Part shown: piece by piece, positions 53,115 through 61,938 of the stretch | Position numbering within the stretch: position 1 is the stretch's first letter | Layout of the letters: each line of letters begins with the position of its first letter | Made by a program: the position numbers and the translations under genes | Assembly (NCBI RefSeq): GCF_016587355.1 | Contig: NZ_BNJF01000002.1 | Location: 1,488,001-1,552,000, forward strand | Direction: 5' to 3' | Source of the DNA: Ktedonospora formicarum | Lineage (GTDB): Bacteria > Chloroflexota > Ktedonobacteria > Ktedonobacterales > Ktedonobacteraceae | DNA: 64,000 bases | Notes under the pieces: generated by a model | The model's input: the letters and a program-made list of their open reading frames with translations, nothing else | Told to the model about the DNA's origin: nothing | Database searches by the model: none

Positions 53115-54974
53115 CTACGCACTCTCCTCTGTTTCTTCATAACGGCCGCCCAGCCATCTGGCAAGAAATTTCTCTGCCGCTGCATAGAATTTGATGCGGT
53201 TCTCTGGCTTGGCAAAACCGTGTCCCTCGTCAGGGAAGAGCATATATTCGTAGTTAATGTCCTTCTCCTTCATGGCAGCTACAATCTGTTCGGACTCATT
53301 CTGTTTAACGCGAGGATCATTTGCCCCTTGTGCGATAAGTAGAGGAATCTTGATCTGGTCAGCTTTGAAGAGAGGTGAACGCGACTTTAAAAACTCCTCC
53401 TCAGTATCTGGATTCCCCACCCGCGTATGGAAGGTCGCCAGGAATGTGGACCAGTAGGGCGGAATCGTCTTGATCAGGGTAAGCAAGTTGCTAGGCCCAA
53501 CAATGTCAACAGCGCAGCAAAAGAGATCGGGCGTAAAGGTTGCGCCAACGAGAGCCGCGTAGCCGCCATAGGACCCACCATAGATCGCGACCTTCTTGGG
53601 ATCAGCAATACCTTGCTCAATAGCCCAATGCACAGCATCTACCAGATCGTCATGCATTTTTGCTCCCCACTCTTTATTGCCCGCATTTAAGAAGTCCTTC
53701 CCATAGCCAGTCGAGCCACGATAGTTGATCTGCAAGCAGGCATACCCCCTATTGGCGAGCCATTGTGCCTCGGCTCTGTAGCCCCAGCTATCGCGTGCCC
53801 AAGGACCGCCATGCACATTGAGTACCAAAGGCAGGGTGGTTTGTGATTCACCCTCGGGTAGCGTCAGGTAGCCGTGAAGCGTGAGACCGTCACGAGCCTG
53901 AAATGTAACTGGTTGCATTGGGGCTAGAAGATAGTTACTCAATTCTGGCTGATTGGTAAAGAGGAAGTGACCATTCTTGCTGGCACGATCATAGACATAA
54001 TAGGCCACGGGACCATCATCTACAACATAACTTACAAGCCAGGTTTGGTCATCATCAGCCCGGCTAAGAATGAAGATATCACCAGCATGGAGTTCACGTA
54101 ACCGCATGAAATCCTCTTGCAAGGAGGCATCAAGTATTGTCCATTCCACACGATCCCGATTAAAGGTAACCGCTTGAATCTCGTAGGTATCGTGATGTAT
54201 CATCACGTTTTCAACATCATAGTGTGGATCTTCCGCCAGCACGCTCATTTCTTCAGTATCAAGCGCAAGTCTCACCAGACGTGAAGCATTCGCATTACGT
54301 GAGTCTATCATGTAGAGGCCATTACCATCGTGGGTAAAACTAACGGGGCCGCTTGTCTGTGCATCTTCAGCGGTCCATGTGATGAGCCTGCTCCATTCGC
54401 TCTCCTCCCGCTCACGTACTAACAGTTCATTGCCACCATCAGGAAGCGCTGTCACTGCTCCCCGTACCTTCAATTGTGTATCAATCACCCAACTGGCAAC
54501 ATTGCCAGGATTTTTGGCAACCAGCTGCAATTCGTCTGAGAGGAGATCAAGATGATAGACGTCATGGACACGAGGATCCTCTTTATTCAGCTCTATCAGT
54601 AACTCAGTGGGAAAATGCTTATCGCGACTTGCCACACGTGCCTGTACATTCTCAAATGGTGTGAGGTCGCGTGTCTCACGCGTTTCAATGTTTGTCAGAT
54701 AGAGGTGCCAGTTCTCATCACCACCAATGTCCTGAATGTAGCCAATATGCTTGTTATCAGCCGCCCAGAAATAAAAGCGTATCCCTCGCTCTTTATCTTC
54801 GGTCACAGGCTGATAGTCGTCACCATCTAAAGAACCAACCCAGACATTGAGCGCATTATCAACGGGCGCCAAGTAGGCCAGGTGCTTGCCGTCTGGAGAG
54901 ATTTGTGGGCTAGCCTTGACCGGATTCCCAAAGAGAACTTCACGTGGTATAAGCTGCTTGGTAGTGGCCTTCAT
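53115..54974 (-). CDS. S9 family peptidase (acylaminoacyl-peptidase/prolyl oligopeptidase type)
   Basis: A 619-residue serine peptidase. The first 350 residues form a beta-propeller (SPDGKHLAYLAPVDNALNVWV, GIRFYFWAADNKHIGYIQD). The C-terminal alpha/beta-hydrolase domain has LNVHGGPWARDSWGY, the nucleophile in YGGSYGGYAAL (about residue 466), the Asp in GANDPRV (about 549) and the His in DEGHGFAKPENR (about 583). It cleaves short peptides or acyl-amino acids in the cytoplasm; no signal peptide is seen. Start ATG 54974 follows GGAAACTCC. It is a single gene. Confidence 0.95.
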   Translation of the reverse strand: MKATTKQLIPREVLFGNPVKASPQISPDGKHLAYLAPVDNALNVWVGSLDGDDYQPVTEDKERGIRFYFWAADNKHIGYIQDIGGDENWHLYLTNIETRETRDLTPFENVQARVASRDKHFPTELLIELNKEDPRVHDVYHLDLLSDELQLVAKNPGNVASWVIDTQLKVRGAVTALPDGGNELLVREREESEWSRLITWTAEDAQTSGPVSFTHDGNGLYMIDSRNANASRLVRLALDTEEMSVLAEDPHYDVENVMIHHDTYEIQAVTFNRDRVEWTILDASLQEDFMRLRELHAGDIFILSRADDDQTWLVSYVVDDGPVAYYVYDRASKNGHFLFTNQPELSNYLLAPMQPVTFQARDGLTLHGYLTLPEGESQTTLPLVLNVHGGPWARDSWGYRAEAQWLANRGYACLQINYRGSTGYGKDFLNAGNKEWGAKMHDDLVDAVHWAIEQGIADPKKVAIYGGSYGGYAALVGATFTPDLFCCAVDIVGPSNLLTLIKTIPPYWSTFLATFHTRVGNPDTEEEFLKSRSPLFKADQIKIPLLIAQGANDPRVKQNESEQIVAAMKEKDINYEYMLFPDEGHGFAKPENRIKFYAAAEKFLARWLGGRYEETEESA

Positions 54975-55103
54975 TTTGGAGTTTCCTTCCCTAGACTAAA
55001 AGTACGAAAGAACGTGTAGATTTCTTCCACACTTTATTAACGTTCTTTGCATTCCTTTATGTCCAAAATTCTGGCTCTCCCGCAAAAATAGTGCTCAGTA
55101 ATA

Positions 55104-55491
55104 TCAAGAAATGGCTTTGGCATATGCTACTGTCGGAGTAATGTTGACAAAAGAAGAAGTCGCCCGATAGCGTGTCGCTTCCGGAACGGCTTCTTCTTTG
55201 GCGTTGTGCTCCTTGTCACCGATCGGTCCGAGGCCTGCCAGCGAAGGGATACCTGCGCACGCGACAAGCGCGTTTGCATCCGAGGTCCCATCTTTGAGCC
55301 CGGTGCCGTAGGGGAGGCCGAGACCTTCGGCCTCCTCCTGCCCCAGTTGAGCCAGCCGCCCGATTGATGCCGTCGCCGGGTAGGGAGGAGGCGACTTGAA
55401 TGACACCTGAAGCGTTGCCGTTGGCAGTGCATCCGAGAAGTCTTCCTCCAAGAGGGGTCGCTGCCAAGTCTAGGTCCTGCTCCCTGAACAT
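55104..55491 (-). pseudogene. M20 family metallopeptidase, C-terminal fragment
   Basis: One frame (55104-55451) reads PPYPATASIGRLAQLGQEEAEGLGL, then GTGLKDGTSDANALVACAGIPSLAGLGPIGDKEHNAKEEAV, which matches the end of M20 carboxypeptidase G2/ArgE-like enzymes (G-x-SD-N...GIP-L-GLGP-G...H...E). The N-terminal metal-binding half is absent and a neighbouring frame (to 55491) seems to carry the sequence just before it. It is more GC-rich than its surroundings, so it is probably a transferred and truncated gene. Confidence 0.65.
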
Positions 55492-55544
55492 ATTTGTGTG
55501 GCTGCCGTACTTGGTAAGATGTTCCTCAAGCGGATGCAGGTTAT

Positions 55545-56126
55545 CTAATAATTACAGGAGCTTGTGATGAGGATCGCTGACAGGGAATCGTTGGGAAGAT
55601 GTCCATTGAGGCCGTCAAAGTTGCCTCCCCAGTTATATGCCCCGCCGAAACTCTGGGAATTCCCCCATCCCGTATGTGTATTTTTATCGACGTTCTGGTA
55701 AAACGTACCGTTATTGCAGCCCCCATAGAAACTACTTGCCTGATCATTCCAGCTTACAGGCCAGAAGAGCCAATATTGCGTCAAATCAGCCCAACCCGTG
55801 CCGATGAAGCAGATCATACTCCCTTGATAATTGGCGTCCGAATAGATCTTGAGCGCACCGGTATAGGCTGAACAAGCATTATCGGTTGTTATAGCCGGCT
55901 TCACACTGGTCTTTGTGTTTCCGCTGGAACGCTGATCAAGACATTGGGAAGTGGCAGGGGCACTCCCGTGCAGTTGCACCAAGATCTGATGGCATGTGAC
56001 AATCGCCTTCTTGGCAGAAGTGGGAGATGAGGCATAGGAGGGGAGTGTTGTGGCCAGTAAGGCGAGACAAGCAAGAAGACAGGCCAACATCACGCTCCAA
56101 AGGAGGCGGAACGAAGGATATCGCAT
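55545..56126 (-). CDS. Secreted beta/gamma-crystallin or peptidase-inhibitor I36-like protein
   Basis: A 193-residue exported protein. Residues 1-32 are a signal peptide (LLWSVMLACLLACLALLATTLPSYA, shown by its hydrophobic core, cut after YA). The mature C-terminal half, ALKIYSDANYQGSMICFIGTGW, then WNDQASSFYGGCNNGTFYQN and GNFDGLNGHLPNDSLSAILITSSC, has the two Greek-key signatures (Y-x-D-x-N-Y-x-G and F-x-G) of crystallin/I36 inhibitors, with five Cys that could pair. Its role, perhaps protease inhibition or calcium binding, is inferred. ATG 56126 follows GAAAGGATGGATTC. It is a single gene. Confidence 0.8.
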   Translation of the reverse strand: MRYPSFRLLWSVMLACLLACLALLATTLPSYASSPTSAKKAIVTCHQILVQLHGSAPATSQCLDQRSSGNTKTSVKPAITTDNACSAYTGALKIYSDANYQGSMICFIGTGWADLTQYWLFWPVSWNDQASSFYGGCNNGTFYQNVDKNTHTGWGNSQSFGGAYNWGGNFDGLNGHLPNDSLSAILITSSCNY

Positions 56127-56980
56127 GAATCCATCCTTTCATGTGTTCATGTCAAACAACAAATCACTTTGGCTCCGTTGAGCATTGCTTTCTTGCTTCT
56201 AGAAAGCAATGAGAGCATCTCAAACACACGCGTTATCCTAGAGGAAACTGCTCTCGACAGTGTTCTTATGTCTCATAAGCGAGACGACCTTACTGCTGGA
56301 GATTCCGTTTCCCTTTGATAGTGAAAGTATAGTGGCTCTGGCAGGGAAAGCTGTATAGCAAATTTATAGCAACTTTTGGGCTTTGATATAGCATGCTCAG
56401 GCGCAACGTAGCCACCATCTCCGCACCTGCTCAGAGAAAATGCTATGTACCTGATAGAATGGTTCGCCAGCAGAGTAGCACGGAGATTTTTCTTGAACAC
56501 TGCCTCGCGCAAAAACTTGCCGTACTCATCAACTGCGGGTGTGGCAAGGTTTTGCTCGTTGAGCTTGTCCAGGGCAATGGAGAAATGGGTCAATGGGAGA
56601 GAACCGCACGTGATCAGAAAGAAGGAGAGAGTTTGTTGTTGATAACCCAAATTCCAAAATGTATACAGTGTGCCACTTGTCACACGTGGGCTCTGCCCAG
56701 CAATTGCAGTATAAACCCATCAATAGGCTGAAACCTCTATATCTGCTACAATAGCTCATCAATATAATAAACAGAATAGTAGTACTTTAAGTAAATAACT
56801 TTTTTGCTCATATAGTTACTTCCTCTTATAATATTTGACGATTTTATGAAAAGCATGTTACGCTGCCCCAGAGAAATGTTGAGTTTCATTTGCTTACCAG
56901 CCTCCAACATCGCCATTGCCTTTGGGCAGGTGAAGCTTTCTCTCGCTTGATACTACCTACCTAGCCAAACTTCGTGAGGA
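56127..56980. other. Long intergenic region
   Basis: Two overlapping frames on opposite strands (56273-56683 minus, 56393-56731 plus) lack motifs and ribosome sites, and neither is supported. TTGCTTTCT...AGAAAGCAA near 56187-56209 is a short inverted repeat after the crystallin-like promoter region. The promoter of the P450 operon should lie between about 56760 and 56960 (AT-rich), but no clear consensus was seen. Confidence 0.45.
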
Positions 56981-57595
56981 ATGGATGTGGATGAAGACAG
57001 GATTGACGTGAGTGCGGGCTTAGACATAAGCCTTGAACTCTTCGCACTCCATCGCTTGAGCGGTACACTTCAGGCTGAACTCCATCGGGTTCCTGGACTT
57101 CCCAAGAAGAGCACCGCTAGATTGGAACTGGTCAATGGAGCGGTGGTGTCATGCTCTGTGATAGACAAACAAGGACAGCAGGCTCCAATTGCCAAAGAGG
57201 TCCTTATTCGTCTCAATGATGAGAGAGGACCTTTTGAATGGAGCTTTCACCCAGTAAAACCCACGTCACCCAATCACGTGACCAATCACCCACCCACCCA
57301 AACGCGTTCGCCTCAACCACAGAGGACGCCAACAGGCCAAGCGGGCGGCTCATTTCCGGTTGTGTCAGATACCAATATGCTCATTCCCCACGCTGTTGCG
57401 GTAATGAATTGGCACTGGTTTCACAACTGGACGCCACAGCAGCGTCAGGCATTGTTTATGGTATGGCGGTTGATTGACGGGCGGCATACCGTTTGGGAGA
57501 TCAAAGAGGCACTGCAAGCATCTCACGCACCCACTCTGGTTGACGAGATACTCAATGCGCTTCTGACCTTGAAAGTGATTATTCTAAAGAAGTAG
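56981..57595 (+). CDS. DUF4388-like hypothetical protein, first gene of P450 operon
   Basis: A 204-residue soluble protein. The N-terminal 100 residues (LELFALHRLSGTLQAEL, ARLELVNGAVVSCSVID, EVLIRLNDERGPFEWSF) have the strand/helix rhythm of DUF4388-type sensor-effector domains (S-G-x-L...G...A/L...F-W). A Pro/Thr/Gln-rich linker (about 105-130) joins a C-terminal winged-helix-like part (ALFMVWRLIDGRHTVWEIKEAL). ATG 56981 follows GTGAGGA. It precedes a membrane protein gene by 25 bases and a P450 gene. Exact function unknown. Confidence 0.7.
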   Translation: MDVDEDRIDVSAGLDISLELFALHRLSGTLQAELHRVPGLPKKSTARLELVNGAVVSCSVIDKQGQQAPIAKEVLIRLNDERGPFEWSFHPVKPTSPNHVTNHPPTQTRSPQPQRTPTGQAGGSFPVVSDTNMLIPHAVAVMNWHWFHNWTPQQRQALFMVWRLIDGRHTVWEIKEALQASHAPTLVDEILNALLTLKVIILKK

Positions 57596-57620
57596 AGAAG
57601 AAGGAGAAAAGTGAAGTAAC

Positions 57621-58724
57621 GTGAATATGAACATCCCCCCTGTGGAGACTCCTGTGGCTCCATCACCAGCCCGCTCCGTTGGTGACATGATGGAGACCAA
57701 AGGGGACCGTCTGGATAAGCTTTTCGGGTGGTGGTACAAACTCACAATGCCACCTCAGCCTCCAGCCAACGCCAGTATCATCAAAAAAGAAGCCTATCGA
57801 CGGCATCGCACCATCAGCACAGTTGGCATCCTTTTCCTCATCATGGAAATTATAGATATTACCGTCGTGATCGGGGCTAGATCGATGGTTATGAATGTAG
57901 ACTATGTGCTGGTCTATCTGTTCATCGCGGCCATGATGGTGGCGAATCGGCTTGGGCGACCTGTTCTTGCGGGCAGTATTCCCGTCTTTGGGTGTGAAAT
58001 CCTCCTGGTTTTCACTATCATCTTTATGTATCCAGAGATGAATATCGTCAGTATCGTGTTCTATGGGCTCTTCGTCTTCATCGAACTGCTGTCGATTTCG
58101 CTGCTGCCCATCCGCTTTGTGTTTGTCTTCGCGGTCCTTGATTCGGCCTTTATTGTCCTTGACTACTTCTTCCAGCCAAAGGCGGTGGAGCTCACCCAGG
58201 CGATTGGGGCCAATGGCTTCGTCGTCTTCGGTGTTCCCGTGGCTTTGCAATTTCTGGTTGCGTTCATCTCCGCCCTGTGGGTCTCAACAGCCAGTGCCGC
58301 CTCGAAGCGTGCCAATCGCGCTGAGATGATGGCGGCCATTGAGAGCGCGGTGGCGAAGGACCGGCAGCTTGTTGATCAGGAAAAACAGGAATTAGAAGCG
58401 AGTATCCAACAACTTGTGCAGGTCTATGTCGATGCGAGCAACGGTCAAATGGTTGAGCGTATTCCCTATCCTCCTGCAAAAGTCCTTTGGCCTCTGGTTG
58501 GCGTCCTCAACGCGCTATGGATGCGCCTACGTAGTGCCCAATATACCGATGCAGAACTCATGAGGATGAAGCAAGCGATTACGGCCTATGATGTCCTGCT
58601 GCAAAGGACGGCCCAAACACCTAACCAACCTTTGCCATTGCTGCGTACAGGAACGGATATTGACCTCTTGAATATCTCACTGCAAGCCGTTCAAAAATCA
58701 TGGCGTAGTGTAAGCAATACTTGA
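57621..58724 (+). CDS. Six-span membrane protein with cytoplasmic coiled tail, unknown function
   Basis: A 367-residue protein starting at GTG 57621 or ATG 57627, both behind AAGGAGAAAAG. After a 65-residue polar N-terminus come about six spans (GILFLIMEIIDITVVIG, VLVYLFIAAMMVAN, IPVFGCEILLVFTIIFM, VFYGLFVFIELLSIS, FVFVFAVLDSAFIVLDYFF, VFGVPVALQFLVAFISALW). The C-terminal 130 residues are helical (KDRQLVDQEKQELEASIQQLVQVYVDASNGQMVERIPY), resembling the HAMP-like/MCP-type linkers after a membrane sensor. No catalytic domain is seen. It lies between the DUF4388-like gene and the P450. Confidence 0.75.
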   Translation: MNMNIPPVETPVAPSPARSVGDMMETKGDRLDKLFGWWYKLTMPPQPPANASIIKKEAYRRHRTISTVGILFLIMEIIDITVVIGARSMVMNVDYVLVYLFIAAMMVANRLGRPVLAGSIPVFGCEILLVFTIIFMYPEMNIVSIVFYGLFVFIELLSISLLPIRFVFVFAVLDSAFIVLDYFFQPKAVELTQAIGANGFVVFGVPVALQFLVAFISALWVSTASAASKRANRAEMMAAIESAVAKDRQLVDQEKQELEASIQQLVQVYVDASNGQMVERIPYPPAKVLWPLVGVLNALWMRLRSAQYTDAELMRMKQAITAYDVLLQRTAQTPNQPLPLLRTGTDIDLLNISLQAVQKSWRSVSNT

Positions 58725-58771
58725 TCATGTAAAACATCATCTCTCCCCAAAGAAAGAGAAGGATCTCATAT

Positions 58772-60157
58772 ATGGCAGAGACAATACACCCATCACCAAC
58801 CGCCACAACACCAACGGCAAAACGCGTGCCTCAGTACCGATCACGCAATCCACTGAGCGCCACGCTGGCTTTTCAAAAACAGCCACTTCAGTTTCTTGGC
58901 TCGCTGGCAAAAGAGTATGGCGATATCGTGCAATTCCCCTTGCTCAACATGCAGATCGTGATGCTCAATCATCCTGATTACATCAAGCGGGTCCTGATTG
59001 ATAACATCAGCAATTATGACAAAGATGTTTTCATCTATAAGATGCTGCATACCGTCATGGGTGAAGGACTCATCACCAGTTCGGGGGAGAAATGGAGGAA
59101 GCGACGACGCCTGATGCAGCCAGCTTTCCATCGCCAGCGCATTGAAAAGCTAGTGGATCTCATCAACGATATCACACGCGGCACCATTGAGACCTGGGAA
59201 GAAAAAACGGTACGCAATGAGACGATCTACGTCAAGGAAGAAATGCTCAAAATTACGCTCAAGATGGTGAGCATGGCTCTTATGAACATTGACGCCAGTG
59301 ATGCCGCACAGGACTTTGGGCGGGCTTTCCAGACCTCCAATGAGGTCTTAGCCGCCTTTGCGCGTATGCCCTTCCCGCCACTCTCTTTCCCAACGCCCTC
59401 GCATCGACGTCTCCGGCAGGCGATCCAGCAAATGGATGTTATTTCCTACACAGTCATGCGCGAACGTCGTGAGCGCCAGGAAGACACGGGCGATCTGCTC
59501 TCGATGATGCTGGCCTCTGTGGATGAAGAGACGGGTGAAGGGCTCAGCGATCAAGAATTGCGCGATGAGATTCAGACTATTTTTATCGCCGGTCATGAAA
59601 CAAGCGCAAATGCCCTCTCCTGGGTCTGGTATCTCCTCTCCCAACATCCTGATGTTGAAGCAAAACTGCACGAGGAGGTGGATCGAGTGCTGGGGGGGCG
59701 CGTTCCCACGATGGAAGATCTCTCTAAGCTGGTCTATACGAGGATGGTGATTGATGAGACGATGCGACTCTACCCAACGGTGTGGCAGTTGATGCGGCGT
59801 ACCATCAATGATGACGTAATTGATGGTTACTACATTCCTGCCGGGAGCATCGTCTTCTGGAGCAATTATGAACTCCATCGTCATCCCGCCATCTGGGAGG
59901 ATGCTGAGCGCTTTGATCCAGAACGCTTTGCACCTGAGCAAGTCGCCAAGCGCCCTCGTCATTATTTTATGCCCTTTAGTGGCGGACAACGCATCTGTAT
60001 CGGCAATAACTTTGCCCTCATGGAGATGCAAGTGATGCTCTCGCTGGTAGCTCAAAACTACCGTCTTGTCTCACTCTCAGATCAGCCAGTTGAGCCAAAA
60101 ACCGCCTTGGCGCTCGTCCCCAGTACGGACCTTCCCATGAAATTAGTGAAACGCTAA
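58772..60157 (+). CDS. Cytochrome P450
   Basis: A 461-residue P450. The I-helix motif is FIAGHETSANALSW (about residues 271-284), ExxR is in DETMRLYPTVWQLMRR (about 327), and the haem loop is FMPFSGGQRICIGNNFALME with the Cys ligand near residue 408. WRKRRRLMQPAFHRQRI is the C-helix. The sequence is of the fatty-acid-hydroxylase-like (CYP102/CYP4-related, class E) type. Redox partners are not encoded nearby. ATG 58772 with AGAAGG upstream; it ends the three-gene unit from 56981. Confidence 0.95.
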   Translation: MAETIHPSPTATTPTAKRVPQYRSRNPLSATLAFQKQPLQFLGSLAKEYGDIVQFPLLNMQIVMLNHPDYIKRVLIDNISNYDKDVFIYKMLHTVMGEGLITSSGEKWRKRRRLMQPAFHRQRIEKLVDLINDITRGTIETWEEKTVRNETIYVKEEMLKITLKMVSMALMNIDASDAAQDFGRAFQTSNEVLAAFARMPFPPLSFPTPSHRRLRQAIQQMDVISYTVMRERRERQEDTGDLLSMMLASVDEETGEGLSDQELRDEIQTIFIAGHETSANALSWVWYLLSQHPDVEAKLHEEVDRVLGGRVPTMEDLSKLVYTRMVIDETMRLYPTVWQLMRRTINDDVIDGYYIPAGSIVFWSNYELHRHPAIWEDAERFDPERFAPEQVAKRPRHYFMPFSGGQRICIGNNFALMEMQVMLSLVAQNYRLVSLSDQPVEPKTALALVPSTDLPMKLVKR

Positions 60158-60189
60158 GCACGACCACTCTCATCACACGAGAAGAGAAG

Positions 60190-60216
60190 CACCAAGGCGG
60201 TTTGGTTTCCTTGGTG
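60190..60216 (+). terminator. Intrinsic terminator after the P450 gene
   Basis: CACCAAGG (60190-60197) pairs with CCTTGGTG (60209-60216), followed by TTTCTCCC. It lies 33 bases after the P450 stop. The rest of 60217-60576 shows no supported gene. Confidence 0.75.
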
Positions 60217-60576
60217 TTTCTCCCATTTATTGCATATTAATATGTATCACTTTTCACGCATCATGAAAAAAGCCGTATGACAAGGCTATTGTACACTTTG
60301 CCGAGAAGAGATGACAATCTCATCACTCGTCGCTGACGCCTCTGCATTCTGGTCCATCTCTCTTCAAAACACCTGGAAAAGCATCTATGGCAGCCGCTCG
60401 TCAGTACGACGAGTAAACAGGAGCATCAAGAAAGGCCAACCATGTGAGAGAAGCATAGAGCTTTTCTGGGATTGCTATACTCAAAATAAATACCGGGTGT
60501 TTTCTTGCCTCTCTTCAGATGCCAAGGATTTCTAGGCAAGGGGATGCGCCTACAACGATCCCTAAAGGAGAACGTG

Positions 60577-61260
60577 ATGACTAGCTTACCCATACGCGAT
60601 CCCATGCAAGACCACCTGCTGACTCCAAAGAATGCAGCACTGGTGCTCATCGACTATCAGCCGTTGCAAATCTACACCGTCAAATCGATGAATTCTGGCG
60701 ACCTTATCAACAATGTTGTCACCCTCGCCAGGCTCGCGAAGGTGTTTGAACTTCCTATCGTTCTTACAACGGTCAATGTAAAGACTGGCGTGAATCCAGA
60801 TACCATTCCACAGTTAAAAGAAGCACTCTCGGGTGTGAAATCGTATGATCGGACCTCTATTAATACCTGGGAAGATAAAGAGACGGTGGCGGCGATTAAA
60901 GCCACCGGGCGGCGAAAACTGATCATCGGTGCGTTGTGGACCGAGGCATGCCTGTTGTTTCCAACCCTTGACGCGCTCAAGGAGGGCTACGAAGTCTATC
61001 CCGTGGTGGATGCACTTGGTGGGACAACGTCTATGGCGCATGAGACCGCGTTACGCCGAATAGAGCAGGCTGGTGCACATCTGGTGACATGGAACGCGGT
61101 CGCATGTGAACTGCAACGCGATTGGGCACGGAAAGAAACGGTTAAAGGGTTCTTGCAGACGGTCATTGATCAGAATACAGATTGGGGATGGTTCGAGGAA
61201 CTGCGAGGAGCAGGCAAAAGAAGTGCCGCTCCAGTGGCTGCGGGCGCCAGATCCAGGTAA
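60577..61260 (+). CDS. Isochorismatase-like cysteine hydrolase
   Basis: A 227-residue protein. The catalytic triad of the family is visible: Asp in AALVLIDYQ, Lys in LTTVNVKTG, and Cys in GALWTEACLLFPTLDALKEGYEV. VVDALGGTTSMAHETALRRIEQAGA is the usual C-terminal part (YcaC-like group). The exact substrate is unknown; YcaC-type enzymes act on amides. ATG 60577 follows AAAGGAG; a longer frame from 60505 has no ribosome site. It is a single gene. Confidence 0.9.
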   Translation: MTSLPIRDPMQDHLLTPKNAALVLIDYQPLQIYTVKSMNSGDLINNVVTLARLAKVFELPIVLTTVNVKTGVNPDTIPQLKEALSGVKSYDRTSINTWEDKETVAAIKATGRRKLIIGALWTEACLLFPTLDALKEGYEVYPVVDALGGTTSMAHETALRRIEQAGAHLVTWNAVACELQRDWARKETVKGFLQTVIDQNTDWGWFEELRGAGKRSAAPVAAGARSR

Positions 61261-61420
61261 ATTTCAACCTTCTCCACCCAACAATTGCCACAAGAAGGCA
61301 AGCACAAGCACAACAACATACATCTCAACACTATCAAGGCACAAATCCCCCATACTCTAGGTGAGCAAGCGGCTCCAGTATGCTCCACTCACCTAGAGCA
61401 TGGTAGCAGCGCCCACGCAC

Positions 61421-61672
61421 TTAAATATTTCCCACGGAATCTACGGCCAGATAGAGATACATCCACCTCCCTTTGATTTTGACGTAAGTTTCATCGATGC
61501 GCCAGGAGTCATTGGAAAGCTTGAGGTGTGGTCGACATCGCTTGTTTCGCTCTGGGGCGTAGCGTTGCACCCAACAATTGATCGTGGTGTGATCGATAGT
61601 GAGTCCTCGTTCCATCATCATTTCTTCGACATCTCGATAGCTCAACGCAACCTTAAGTGGTGAAGGTCTCAT
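61421..61672 (-). pseudogene. IS6 family transposase fragment
   Basis: An 83-codon frame gives LSYRDVEEMMMERGLTIDHTTINCWVQRYAPE and SNDSWRIDETYVKIKGRWMYLYLAVDSVGNI, the N-terminal HTH and first catalytic Asp (IDETYVK) of IS6/IS26-type DDE transposases. The frame ends in a stop just after VDSVGNI, so the remaining two catalytic residues and about 60 percent of the enzyme are missing. No inverted repeats were found. It is a relic. Confidence 0.8.
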
Positions 61673-61938
61673 TGTTCGAGCTCATTTTCCTCGACTTCTT
61701 TGAGTTCGTCACCAGATCATGATATTGTTGGCGGAATTAAAAAACTAGTTCGTGATTGAGCAGAATATCTCTCTAGGTTGAGCTCAGGGAACCAATTTGC
61801 CAACCATATCATAATGTGGCTCTACCAAAATGATGGATGTGTGCAAAAACAGATATGGACACCGTTCTCCTTGAGACGTGTAGCGAGGTCCAATCGCTCT
61901 TTGATCAGACCTTGCAGTGATCTTGCCTGATGCTAACC

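Noticed and set aside
56273..56731. Overlapping frames of 136 (minus) and 112 (plus) codons
   Set aside because: They are antisense to each other, without ribosome sites or motifs; at most one could be real and neither is supported.
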